From Asterochloris sp. CNOR1 (taxonomy: Eukaryota > Chlorophyta > Trebouxiophyceae > Trebouxiales > Trebouxiaceae): 64,000 nucleotides of DNA. Where the stretch lies: positions 496,001 to 560,000 of the forward strand of contig OZ017756.1 of assembly GCA_963969365.1 (NCBI GenBank), read 5' to 3'. Position numbers and translations under genes: made by a program. Shown in pieces: positions 47,889 through 58,465 of this stretch. The notes beneath the pieces were generated by a model. It was given only the letters and a program-made list of their open reading frames with translations. It was not told where the DNA came from and made no database searches. Each line of letters starts with the position of its first letter. Position 1 is the first letter of the stretch.

Positions 47889-48665
47889 CTGCAGCAGTGA
47901 GCATGAAGCCGTCGTGACTAAATCTGAGGTCCTGCATCCCTGTTGGATGAGACAACAGGTGGACAGACAAAGCGTAAACAAGGAAGTCATGCCAAGGGCA
48001 ACATTTGCCACATTGAGGACTATGCTCAGATGTGGCAGGTGCCACAGCAGGCACAGGAGCACACACTGATGCAACACCGTGCCATGTGTTTCCTGCAGGA
48101 GTTGGCAGCAGTGCAGGTCACACTCCAGACGGTCAGCCACAGCTGAGCAGGCTGAGGCCATGCACAGCCCTGCAGGCCAATCCACGCTGGGAGGTGGGTG
48201 CCCATGAGGAGGTCTCAGCAGCACCCCCAGCAGCACCAAAGCAGGGCTGCCAAGCCTCCCCAGTCAGAGGCAAGTGATGGCAGTGCACCGCCGATAGCAG
48301 CTGAGCAGCAATGTGAAGGCTACCCAGCCTGCAGCACCTCAGCACCTCCGCTTCACCCCCTCCCAGCCAGCACCACCTGGGCGACGCTGCAGAGCTTGTT
48401 AGCAGCGAGCAAGCCTCAAGTGGCCCAAAAAGTCTGCTGGGCCACCAGCAGACGACGAAAATGCAGATTCGGACAGCCAGCAGCACCTGAGCAGACTGCC
48501 GTAGTGCACAAGGCACCAAGCTAGATGAACCCCTGAGCCTACTGCCCACCCCTCTTGGCTTGTGGTACGTCAGCAACGCAGCCAGGCCTGCCCAGAGTTG
48601 GCTGGCAGTGCCGCCACTCTCAGCCAACAGCAGCAGAGCAACCCCAACAAGTCCTCAAGCTGCAC

Positions 48666-50716
48666 CTGAGCGGACTGCCCGCTGGCCTTGCGCTTGGCCT
48701 TCACATCCTCCCAAGTTGAGAACCGGGGCTCCTCTGGGGCAGCCTCGCCCAGCACGCTCATCTTCCAGTCTGAGCCAGCCACCTATGCATACACAAGCAG
48801 AGTGCGAAGTGCGGCAGTGTCAGGCGTTAGGTGTGGCAGTGGCACAGGCATCCAGCCTAGGGGCTGCAATGGAGCCTGCCTCGTGGGCGTGAGGCAGTCG
48901 TCTGGACATCTGAGGACGAAGTGGAGGGCGGTGAGGCACAGGAATGCTCACTTTCCAGCCTCAGCCAACCACCTGTCAGTCACGGATGGCAAAAAATTGA
49001 TTGGTGGGCTCTAGCCTGTGCTTTGAGAGCAATAAGCAGTACACAATGTGCTGGCTGATGTCAGCCTGCACGCCCAGCACCCCGAGGTCTGGCAAGGCAT
49101 GCCTGAGCCAGCCTCGCGGTCTCTAAGGCGCTTGAGGCTGCGCCAAAATGACTGGTCTGGCACCTCAAACAGCCAGTGCTTTTGCACCCTGCAGTCATGC
49201 TGTAAGCATGCAAGCTCCTCATCATGCCTGCACGCCCAAAGCAAGCTGAGATGCCCCTGCCAAGGCGATCTATCAAGGCCGCAACATGACGCAATGACAG
49301 ACTGGCACCATTGGAAGGTTCTGAGCTGACTGTGGGAAGCACATTCATGCAGAGAAGCACTGCCCAAAGCCCTCGCTGCTCCGCTGCACACAGCCACTGC
49401 AGGCCTGAGCAGCCCTGCTGCACCTGGTTGCAGATGCGACTGAAGGCCTGCTGGTAGGGCCCCTCCAGGCGCTCAACTGCTGGCAGGAGGGTGTGGTCCA
49501 GCATGGCCTGCACAGCAACACCACCGTTTAGCCAGCACCTTGGCAGGTCCTGTGACAAGTATTGCCATCCCATATTCAGCACCTTGGCAGGTCCTGTGAC
49601 AAGTGCTGCCGTCCCACACTCAGCAGAACTGCAGCCAGCTTCCAGCAGCGTGAGGACAGCGTGATGGCTTTTAAACACTGTGGCTGGTCTGCTGAGTATC
49701 TGCCATGTAGGCATGGGCAGCTGGGCAGAGTGCACATAGCTATGGGGTACGGGGTCGCTGCCTGGCAGCCAGCTGGCAAGTTTGCTGAGCGACTGCGCAG
49801 CACAAGAGGATTTGGCAGGCATGCTCAGCGAGCACTGGGGCCTAGGCGGCCCTGCAGCAACAAGAGGTCCAAAACCTCCACCCTATGCAGAAGTGCATTG
49901 CAAGGCACGCACCTCGAGGATTTGCACAAAGAGCTTGTCCTGCTCACTTGCAATCTGCAGTTGGCTGAGCTGCTGCCTTGCCCTAGCAACATCTTGCTGG
50001 CTATTGTTCAGCATTGCTGAGACAGCTTGGTTGCTGGCCTGCATTGTGAGCAGCCAGACATGTTGAGGGAGGGAGGTGTTTGCGTGCCAGCTTCATGCAA
50101 ACTGTTCTTGCCTCGTTAAGGGGTGCCCACTGTTCCTGAGCCAGGTGGCCAGAAGCTCTGATGGGTCTGACACCATGCCTGCTCCTAGATCTAGGTTCTA
50201 GCACTGGAGTTCTGTGTGAGACTACATTCCTGGCCAGTGGCACTCTTGGCTTGACATGCATTAGTAGCATGGGTCTGCAGACCAGCCTGTGCCGTGCGCT
50301 GTGTATAGGTCAGCTGAGATCTGCTGCACCTCCGAAACCAGGAAACAGCACGTACATGCTGTACGGTCCAGATTCAGAGCTGCCCCACCACTGCAAGCAA
50401 CAGCTCGAGATCAGCATCATCAATCACTGAACATTTAAGAGCAGTTATCTGCAGCACCCATGGCTGCAACCATGCAAGCCCCTTTTCAGTCAGGACGTGT
50501 TGGTGAGGTCTGCCATGGATGTCCTGCACCTTTGACACCTTCTCAGCAGCTCACTGGCAGTCCTGTGGTGAATCGCAGGAAGCGTGCAACACAGGCAGCT
50601 GAGCAGCAGTAGTATGCTTCTGCGTATGCCTGCCAGCACTTCACACAGAACGGCAGGGTGCCAGCAGCGGCAGCAATGCATCAGGTATGAGACGATGTTG
50701 CTCATACCTCGGACAT
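48666..50716 (-). CDS. Uncertain helical protein of unknown function
   Basis: Three phase-0 exons on the minus strand look real. Exon 49913-50038 encodes a helix or coiled coil (QQDVARARQQLSQLQIASEQ). Exon 49424-49507 contains LDHTLLPAVERLEGPYQQAF. Exon 48666-48782 contains GSDWKMSVLGEAAPEEPRFS, then a Lys-rich WEDVKAKRKASG. A possible first exon, ATG TCC GAG before gtatga, lies at 50708-50716. The connecting exons and the 3' end are unresolved, and part of the region could belong to the 5' end of the J-protein gene. No family is recognised; confidence rests on splice signals and amino-acid pattern only. Confidence 0.35.
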
Positions 50717-50789
50717 GCTGTTGCTAATCACCTGCTGCCCCACATGCTGTCCTCATAACACTTTCCTCAGCCAGGCTGGTGTGATGCAG

Positions 50790-51613
50790 GGCCAGCAGCG
50801 ATCGCAATGGTGCTGGCTTCACATCAGGCTTTGTTGTCGGTGGGGTTCTCTTTGGCGCTCTGGGCTTCCTCTTTGCACCCCAGGTACAGTTGCAGCTGCC
50901 TCTGTGGGCTGCGTGGAATGGCAAGTTCCAATCAGACTGGCATTTGCCAGCATAAGGCAGGCAGGCGGGGAGGTGCTGCAGGACATTGCCTTCTCATGCC
51001 ACAACCGCGCTGCAATGCACATCTCCTATAGCCAGACTGGGAGATGACAGAGGGCTGAGGCTGCCCAGTGCTGCTGAAATCAGCCTCACTGCAAAGCAGA
51101 CCTTACGAGCCGATTTGCTGGAGGCCATATCAAGTTTGCCCTGTGCTGTTGGCCTTCCAAAGCTACTGATGCCATCCTCAACTTGCTTGTACAGATCTCG
51201 CGAGCTATTCTGGGAGATGACAACCGGCTGAGGCTGCCCAGATTTTTGGAAGATGAGCAGAAGTCACCTGAGGACACCAAGCAGGTGGAATGCTTTGCGC
51301 AGCATGCAGTACTGCCAGCTTTGGCTCAGCAGTGGGAGATGCTAATCTTTGGGCCTGTGCACAATCAGCGTCAGGCTCAGCGGTGGGAACTGCCAAGTTA
51401 CCATTCTGCTTGACGCTTCGGTTGCAGGCGGCCTGCTGTGAGCTACGGAACTGGCACCCAATAGACAGTGTGCACCCCTCACATGTGATGGTGCTTGTGC
51501 AGGACCTGGCAGACAAGATTGCCCAGCTAAACTCAGCCATCGACGAGGTGTCCTCCCGTCTCAAACCTGAGGACAGAGTGGCCAATGAGTCTATTGTAGA
51601 TGCCACCAGCTGA
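50790..51613 (+). CDS. Small chloroplast inner-membrane family protein (At1g42960-like), 5' end unresolved
   Basis: Exons 50790-50883, 51195-51284 and 51503-51613 (stop TGA) join in phase. The first encodes SSDRNGAGFTSGFVVGG, running into a single membrane span ending GALGFLFAPQ. The second reads ISRAILGDDNRLRLPRFLED, and the third DLADKIAQLNSAIDEVSSRL, an amphipathic helix. This order (Gly-rich span, APQIS, short acidic linker, KIAQLNSAIDDVS helix) is the one I know from a plant protein family located in the chloroplast inner envelope, for example Arabidopsis At1g42960; its biochemical function is unknown. A transit peptide should be encoded upstream, but no convincing exon was found. The family assignment is from memory of the motif order. 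Confidence 0.75.
51030..51250 (+). repeat. Partial copy of exon 51195-51284 in the preceding intron
   Basis: Bases 51038-51067 (gggagatgacagagggctga, then ggctgcccag) repeat 51211-51240 of the exon (gggagatgacaaccggctga, then ggctgcccag). The upstream copy carries an in-frame TGA in the exon's frame and is not needed for the model, so it looks like a decayed duplicate. Confidence 0.7.
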
Positions 51614-52349
51614 TGCAGAAAAGCAACAGCTCCCATCATGGTACGATACCAGCCTGAAGCATGCCAGTGGACTTGAAAAGTGGGCCCTCACAAACTTGAA
51701 TGTATTTGACAGCACAGGTTCTCTGAAAGTGGCCTCCCAGTTTTGTCTAGACTTGTCGATAATGTTCGTGTTACAGCCCGAGAGTCTGAGACAGCTATAT
51801 TTTGAGGATGGTCCTCTTCAGTTTCAGGATATCTGCAGCGTCTGAGGTATTGCACAGCATGTCCAGCTGCTGGATGTGAGCTCCACAAGTGGTTGCCTGG
51901 CTGCAAAGCTAGCAGCTGCCCACATCAGAAGTGCAGGCTGCTTGCCAGATTGGGTGCAACTGGGCAGTGAATCTCAAGATTGCTCACACTTTGGTGTGCC
52001 AGAGCCAATGCAGTCTGGGCTGCCTGAGCACATCATTCTGGCTGAAGCCAACAGAGATGGGCACATGTCTGCCACCTATGCTTTGCACACCTGCATCACT
52101 GCAGGGCGCTTGATCATGTGCGGCCAAGAGTTCAAGCACCTGTCACAGGCTCATAATGATGTAGTTTCAGCTAGCACCGCACAGGCAATGTGTTTGCAAC
52201 CAGCATTTCAGGGATGACTCTAAATGCTGCAACATTCCTTTTTTCTAGTTGGTGGCTTCAGTATTAGTTTCTATAACTGCATGCATATGACTGACATACT
52301 TTGCATAACAATTGCCTGATTGCCCTTCCTCAGGAAGTCACTGGCAGCT
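51614..52349. other. Intergenic, about 735 bp
   Basis: This stretch separates the chloroplast membrane protein from the aldo/keto reductase, both on the plus strand. One open frame of 113 codons (51876-52217) has no recognisable content or splice partners. The sequence is partly A/T-rich around 52230-52320, in keeping with a 3' UTR and promoter. Confidence 0.45.
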
Positions 52350-55300
52350 ATGGTGGCAGGCACACTCAGCAGCACAATCCCCAGACTAGCCTATGGCACA
52401 GGCACCGCTTGGTGAGTAGTGGCAGCATGTGTAAGCGTGCGCAGCTGTGACATTGCAGCAAATGCCGGTGTACTGCTGCCTTGATGGTGCCTGCAGCCTG
52501 ATGCTGCCACAGCTTTTTGCTTCAAAGGGTGGCACAAATGTGTGCAAGACTGTCAAGCACCCCACCATCCATCAACCATGCTGCAGGTACAGCAAGGATC
52601 CTAATGGGCCCCTGAATCAGGCCCTGATCAGCAGCATCCAACAGGTGACCGGGCTGCAGAAGGAGTGCCATTGCCCCCATGGGGTCAACCAACTGCTGCT
52701 GAGCCAGGGAGCTCTGTCCACTGCAGCATCGGGGCTGCAAAGCAGCCTGGAACTGCTTGGATGAAGGCACTGGCTTGAGCAAATGTATCCCTCATGCTGC
52801 ATCAGCGCCCTGTTCCTGTCGAGCAGCCTGTCTGCTCGTATGTATGCCAGCCCTGCCGCCCTGGCTCTGCTGGGGCTTGCAGCAGGGAGCTCGATGGCTG
52901 GGCACAGCTCTGGTCCGTGCAGCCTATGCAGAGCAATCGACTGATGCAGAAGGGCCCCAGCATGAGTACGGGCCATCCCTGCATGAACACAAGGCACTGC
53001 AACACACAACATGGGAGCTGCAGCATTCTTACACTGCAGCTGCTGAGCAGAAAGCCCTCTGTCAGTGGTGGATGTGCCTGGGCGCAGGCTTGGGCGTGTG
53101 CTGGGAAACGCTGCGCAGTGCAGCACGCAGGGGGCTGGCGCGTGGCATGCATTGTCACTGCTGCAGACTGTGCAGGCAGGCAGACACCTGGACCATGCTG
53201 CATGGCTTGTACAAGGCAGCAGTCTGCAGCACAGAGGTTGCAGTTCAAGAGCTGCCTCTCATTTTGCACATTGGTGCTGTCCCTCACTGCAGGCCCTGGA
53301 TGTGTTCAGCCACCTGGACTGCGCTGAGGCCTATGGGACAGAGCGGGAGGTGGGCATCGCCCTGAAGGAGCACCTCTCAGCCAGCAGCAAGCAGCGGGAG
53401 GACGTTTTCATCACCACCAAGGTCTTCAGGTCCCTGCCCAACGTCAGGCAGGCAAGTGTTTTCATCAGTAAGCTCCTGCCTGGCAGCAGCAACCAGTGGG
53501 GCCCTGATGAAGTCACCCACCAAGTTCTGCCCAAGCGTCAGGTGGGCAACTACTGCGAACTTTGGCAGGCATGACACTTGCCACTGTGGTCCAGAGAGGT
53601 CCGCACCAACAAGCAAATGCGCCCAGGCACTGCGTCCGCTTCAGTCCCTGCCCAGCGTTAGGCAGGGACCACATGCTGCATTTGCCGGGGGCAGCCCTCC
53701 TGCAGGCTGACTGATTATCAGGGCACCCTCAAGCACAATAAGGCCTCTCCCTCAGGAAATTGTGTCTCGCCCTGCCTGGCCTACCTACTGACCAATTAAG
53801 AGCGCAGTGCACCTAACTTTGAGTGGCCCTACTGTGCCTGTCGCTGCAGGCTTAGGAGGTCCCTGGTGCAATAACAGGCTGGCCCTGCCAGGCTGCATGT
53901 GACCTCACACTCTCCTGTAAAGCCTCATTTACCCTGTGCTGTAGTGAGCATGCAGCCATGTGGAGCTCCAGCACTTCTCGTCCAATGATCTGCACGAACA
54001 GGTTTTTCCAAACTGCTCAGCAAGTGCTGCACAACTGCAGGCTCATGCAGCAGCTGCAGGCCGCATGTGCTTTATGAAACAGAGAATTGTTCCTGGAGGC
54101 CAATGGTGCTCTTACGTTTTTTCTGCAGGCAGTGGAGAATCGCTTTGTGTTGCTGCAGGCACTGGAGGCCTCCCTGCAGAAGCTGCAGCTGGACTATGTC
54201 GACCTCTACCTGATCCACTCCCCTTTTGTCTCAGATGACATTGACCTGGCTGCCTGCTGGGAGCAGGTGAGTCAGAACGCAATCATGCTTAATGGATGCT
54301 GTCGACGTATTCCTGCACGGGACTGCTGCAACGGTACCCAGCACTGAATGTATTGATCATCGTCAATATGTATTGATCATCGTCAATTCACACTTGGTGA
54401 TTTTCCCGCAGATGGAGGCAGTGCAGAAGGCGGGGCTGACGCGCCATATCGGGGTCAGCAATTTTCGAGTAGCTGACCTGCAGCTGCTGCTCAAGACCGC
54501 CAAAGTCAAGGTCCGCGCCCCTGTCCAGCTTCTTCTTTGGGGCAGGCATGTGCACGCTGCCCCTGCATGAGTAGACCTGTTGAAAGTACAGGCCCTGCTC
54601 TCAAGCTGGGCAACAGTGCTGTACACAGAGCCAAGCAGCCATGGTCCAGCCTGGGTGGGGGGCACTAACTGCAGCTCTAGCAGTGGCTCTGCCTCCACCT
54701 CGGCACCCGATGTCAACCCCTGAACGCTCCGCTGAGCTGCTTCCCCAAACAACCGGGGCTGCAAAGTCGCCGGCAGCAGTGCAAGGGGCAGTGCAACCCT
54801 GCTCCCCAGGGTACATGCTGTGTCCCTCTCAGGGACCCAGCATGCCAGTCGCTGTGGTTGGGGAGTGTAGGGTTTGGCAGGGCTTCCCAGCCATGCACGA
54901 GGGGTGAGCAGGGTGCCACTGCTGCTCCCCAGGGTGCAAGCTGTGTCCCTCGCTGGACCCAGGATGCCAGCCGCTGTAGTTCAGAGCGGTGCACCTGTCT
55001 GGCAGGCCAGACTTTGTTGCAGGCTCCTGCAGGGAACCCTCTGCTGTCCTGGTCGTGCTGATGCTGGCCGTGCTGGCCCGCTGTGTGCTGCTGACGCTGC
55101 CAGGTCTTCTGGTGTTGCAACACGCTGCCCACACGCCTCTGCCAGCCTTGCCCTGCTCTCGCAGCAACCCGGCTAACAGTCGCAGCCACCCTGCTGACAG
55201 CAACATTGCTGACCACAGTGACCCGTTGTGTGCAGCCAGAGCATATGTATGGGGTACTTCTTGCCTGTCTGGGGCACGTCCAGCTGTCCTGCCCCGCCCA

Positions 55301-56389
55301 TGCCAGACCAGCTGCCCACAGCATGCCTGCTGACCCATTCCGGCTTGTTGGGTGCAGCCAGAGCTAAATCAGATAGAATTTCACCCCTACCTCCAGCAGC
55401 CAGAGCTGGCAGCCTTCTGCAAGGAGCATGGCATTGTTCTAGAGACGTACTCGCCCCTAATGTCCCTGACCCATAAAAGAGGTGAGCTGGCTGCTGAATA
55501 GCTTGGGCCAGATGCTCGGCAGATTTGTAGGCGAGCTGCAGCAGCCTTCTGTAGCACCATTGCCTCACCTAAGTCTCCCTCTGCGCTTGGCTGCCAGCCA
55601 GGTCTCAGCAATCTGCAGCTAGTTGACGTTTAGGTTTGGTATGGCCTGCAGGGTTGCAAAACCAGCACCATGCCTCTGGCAAGCCATGCATGTGCGTGAC
55701 GCAGGCGGCTGCCCATCCGTTAAACCCTGCATTTGCCCAGCACCCCAGTGTTGTATCTAGATATGCAGGGGGCCAGTGTCTGCAGCTGTGAAAGAAGGCA
55801 TCAGGGGGGCCAGTGTATGCAGCTGTGAAAGACAGCGTCAGCAGGCATAGTCACAGTCCAGCCACTGCTATAGTAGACCCTGCAGCCTCGTGGCGCAAGT
55901 ACAAATCCATAAGCCGATCACTCCTGGGTACTGTCAGAACTCACAGGTGGCCCAATGGATGCAGCATCCACGCAGGAGCTACTCAGCAAAGCACCGGGAT
56001 CCTGTTTGTGAATGCTCCTGCTGCAGGGGGCTCAGAGGCCCCCTCCGTGGCCTTTGGCCCCAAAGACCCGCCACAGTGCAGCGCAGGTGCCGATGGGGAG
56101 ACCATGGCCCTCGCTTCCAGGAATCTCAGGGTCACTGTCTGTGCTTTTCAATGTAGGCGGTCCGGTGGATGCAGCAGTCGAGGAGATTGCCAGCAGGACT
56201 GGCCACAGCCCTGCACAGGTGCTGCTGCGCTGGAACCTGCAGCAGGACAGGGTGGTGGTCACCACCACCAGCAAGAAGGAACGCATGCAGGAGTTTGCTG
56301 AGGTGCAGAGTTTTGACCTGAGCGCTGGGGACGAGCAGATCATCTCGCAGGCAGGCGACAAGCTCTTCTTCAGGTGGGTGTTGCAGTGA
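52350..56389 (+). CDS. Aldo/keto reductase
   Basis: NAD(P)H-dependent reductase of aldehydes or ketones with a TIM-barrel fold. Exons: 52350-52411, 52587-52644, 53293-53451, 54129-54266, 54412-54510, 55358-55481 and 56157-56389 (TGA), all in phase, giving 290 residues. The start ATG is directly followed by the conserved PRLAYGTGTAWY strand. Catalytic residues are seen: Asp and Tyr in HLDCA(E)AYGTE, Lys in FITTKVF and His in LYLIHSP. Further blocks are HIGVSNF, NQIEFHPYLQQPEL and LETYSPL, and the cofactor-binding end VVTTTSKKERMQE. The intron after 53451 starts with GC. An alternative end splices at 56373 to 56439-56502 and replaces the last four residues with a 21-residue tail. The physiological substrate is unknown. 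Confidence 0.93.
53424..53667 (+). repeat. Copies of the end of reductase exon 3 in the following intron
   Basis: The exon end (ttcaggtccctgcccaacgt, then caggcagg) at 53424-53451 recurs as ttcagtccctgcccagcgtt at 53640-53667. A shorter, weaker copy, ttctgcccaagcgtcagg, begins at 53525. The exon model joins without them. Confidence 0.75.
54348..54387. repeat. Exact 20-bp direct tandem repeat in a reductase intron
   Basis: The unit atgtattgatcatcgtcaat occurs twice in succession, 25 bases before the acceptor of exon 54412-54510. It contains the palindrome TGATCA. Both copies are identical, suggesting a recent duplication. Confidence 0.95.
54800..54985 (+). repeat. Diverged direct duplication in a reductase intron
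   Basis: tgctccccagggtacatgct near 54801 is repeated as tgctccccagggtgcaagct near 54922. Both are followed by gtgtccctc, a ggaccca word and gatgccag-like sequence. The spacing is about 120 bases. No coding content is apparent. Confidence 0.75.
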
Positions 56390-56502
56390 CAAGGTTGTTG
56401 GTGAGGGCTGCTGGTGACTAGCTTTGGCCTGTCTGCAGCTTGGGCCAGATCTTGCTCCTCGAGAAGGGGCAATGCGAGTACTCTGGGCCATTTGCTCCAT
56501 GA

Positions 56503-57408
56503 GTGTCTCCTGTCAATCTAGTTGTATGCGCATCCTGGCCTGCATGCATCTGGCTTGAGTCAGGCCTTCACAGACTTTTGCAATTCAGATGGCTGGTAGC
56601 TATAAGCCCCAAAACTGGGCAGACCCCTTGATATGTCTTGCCCTGAGGCAGCCCCTGGCAGAGGTTCTGCACACGGCTCGCGGCCCTGCCTCATCAAAGC
56701 TGGCGTATCAACCTGCAGAAAGGGCTGGAGCTGGGCCAAGGGGTTTGTTGACGATGATGCTGCAGAGAAGGCAAGGCGAGAGTCGGCAGAGCAGCGACAG
56801 AAGCTCTGACAATGGCCTGGCTGCTGTGTGTGCCACCCTGAAGTGAGTCAAAGTATGTCCATGTGCGCTATGTCGCTGGGGGCAGAGGAGCTGCTGCAGA
56901 TCAACATCATATGTGATGCTGCAACCTGACACTGAGTGCAGCACTGCTTTGTCAGGGTATCGAGACCCCAGCTTCTGTTTTGTTGGCTAGGAGGTGGCTA
57001 GGTGACGCTGAAATGCTTGATCGTGCTCAACGGCTGAATGACAATTCAAAGCTGAAACTGAGCCAACAAACATGCAGAATATGCTACATCAGTGCTGCGG
57101 CAAAAGTTGAACAAGTTGCGTCACAATTCATTGCAGCATGCATTTGTCAGCAAGCTGACCAGAAGAGATGGGAACAGGTGTTGTGATGGATGGCCTACAC
57201 AAAATGGCTGGTGGTGATGGCTTGACCAGCGAACAGACGGTATCAGTAAGTGTGGAGCAGCCAATGTGCTCTGCTCATGCATCACGGGCAGCAGCGGCTG
57301 CACCAGGGGGGCTCTGAGCATTATGCTGTGTGCCAGCCTGCTAGGCTGGCGCATGAGGTGAAATGTACAAACTCTGAAGTATGCAGCACGGGTGGCTGTT
57401 ATGTATGG
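56503..57408. other. Intergenic, about 900 bp, between converging genes
   Basis: This lies between the reductase and the 3' end of the small membrane protein gene on the opposite strand. Open frames of 60-85 codons are present on both strands, but none has a recognisable domain or a matched splice partner. It probably holds the two 3' UTRs. Confidence 0.45.
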
Positions 57409-58246
57409 CTAGATAGATTCAGGACCCCAGCTTTTCTTCTTTGTGATTGTCCTGCGAAGCTTCTCTGATGCAGGCCTCTGTGGCTTCTCCAGAACAGGCT
57501 TGCTGGTGGCTGGGGGGATGCCTGGATGGTCAGCAGTCTGCAGGCAGGCAGCAGGCAGAGTGAGGATTTTTGCATGGCACTGGCCTCAACATGGCCTGGC
57601 TGCAGGCAGTCTGGTCCCAAAGAGGATTGTGGCAGCCAGGCAGGCAACACAGTGCCCTGGTTGTAGGGTAAGGCATCTGTCAGGCAGGTTTAGCAGGACG
57701 CAGGCTTGCTGGCAGGGCAACTGGCTAGATACAGGGAGCATGCAAGGACAACCAATGGACATACTGCTTCCAGGAAGGCTAAGCAGACCTCAGGCAATTG
57801 TATGAACAATGCACCAGATGCCAAACGGTGGGCTGCTCACCTCTGCATGATAACCGAATGTCAGGAGCATGCTTCTGAGACGCGTGCATTCCTGATTCAG
57901 CAGCTTGACTTGCTGCTCCAGGATGCCATCGCTAGTGGGGTGCTTCAGAGCGTACTGCAAACATGTCATGTACTGGTGTCACGCTCAAAACTCTCCCAGA
58001 ACCAGCTGGGCAGCCATTCAAGGTGCCCAGGGTCACCTGCGCAGCCTGAAGGTCCCGCCTGACCTGAGCCATCTCTGCTTTGAGATGGTCAGCATCCTTG
58101 CCCAAATAGTGGCTGAAGTATGGATAGGCCACCAACACCATCAACAGCACCAGCGCCACATCATACGCAACCAGCCAGCGACTCTCCGAGTGAAGCTTCT
58201 GTAATGAAGATAGCCACATGACGCCACCTTGATCCATAACACCCAT
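57409..58246 (-). CDS. Small membrane protein with a coiled coil, unknown function
   Basis: Exon 58037-58246 begins at an ATG (MGVMDQGGVMWLSSLQKL) and holds one membrane span (WLVAYDVALVLLMVLVAYPY), followed by a charged helix (DHLKAEMAQVRRDLQAAQ). It joins in phase 0 to exon 57841-57954, which continues the helix (ILEQQVKLLNQECTRLRSML). A lysine-rich last exon, 57409-57521, ends KKKSWGPESI and a stop, but it needs an entry of phase 1. A short exon between 57522 and 57840 is therefore missing from the model. The layout suggests a single-span organelle or ER protein with a coiled-coil tail. No family is recognised. It lies about 220 bp downstream of the PHT4 gene stop, on the same strand. Confidence 0.5.
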
Positions 58247-58465
58247 CAAATGTGGCGAGGAAGAGTTTGGCACACTCATACACAGCGTTGTTGGAATTGA
58301 TGTGACCGGTCTGCCAGGAAATGTCAGTGAAACTAAATTTGGCGGGCAGCACAGGACACGTGGCTCAGTCCCAAAGTTGATTCAAAAGAATGACAGATCT
58401 GAATTTCATGGAGATAGATACAGTCTTATCTGATCCAAAATCGTGGTGCATCAGCTAGAGCGCAG

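Noticed and set aside
51876-52217. Open frame of 113 codons between the chloroplast membrane protein and the reductase
   Set aside because: It has no homology pattern and no phase-compatible partner exon on either side.
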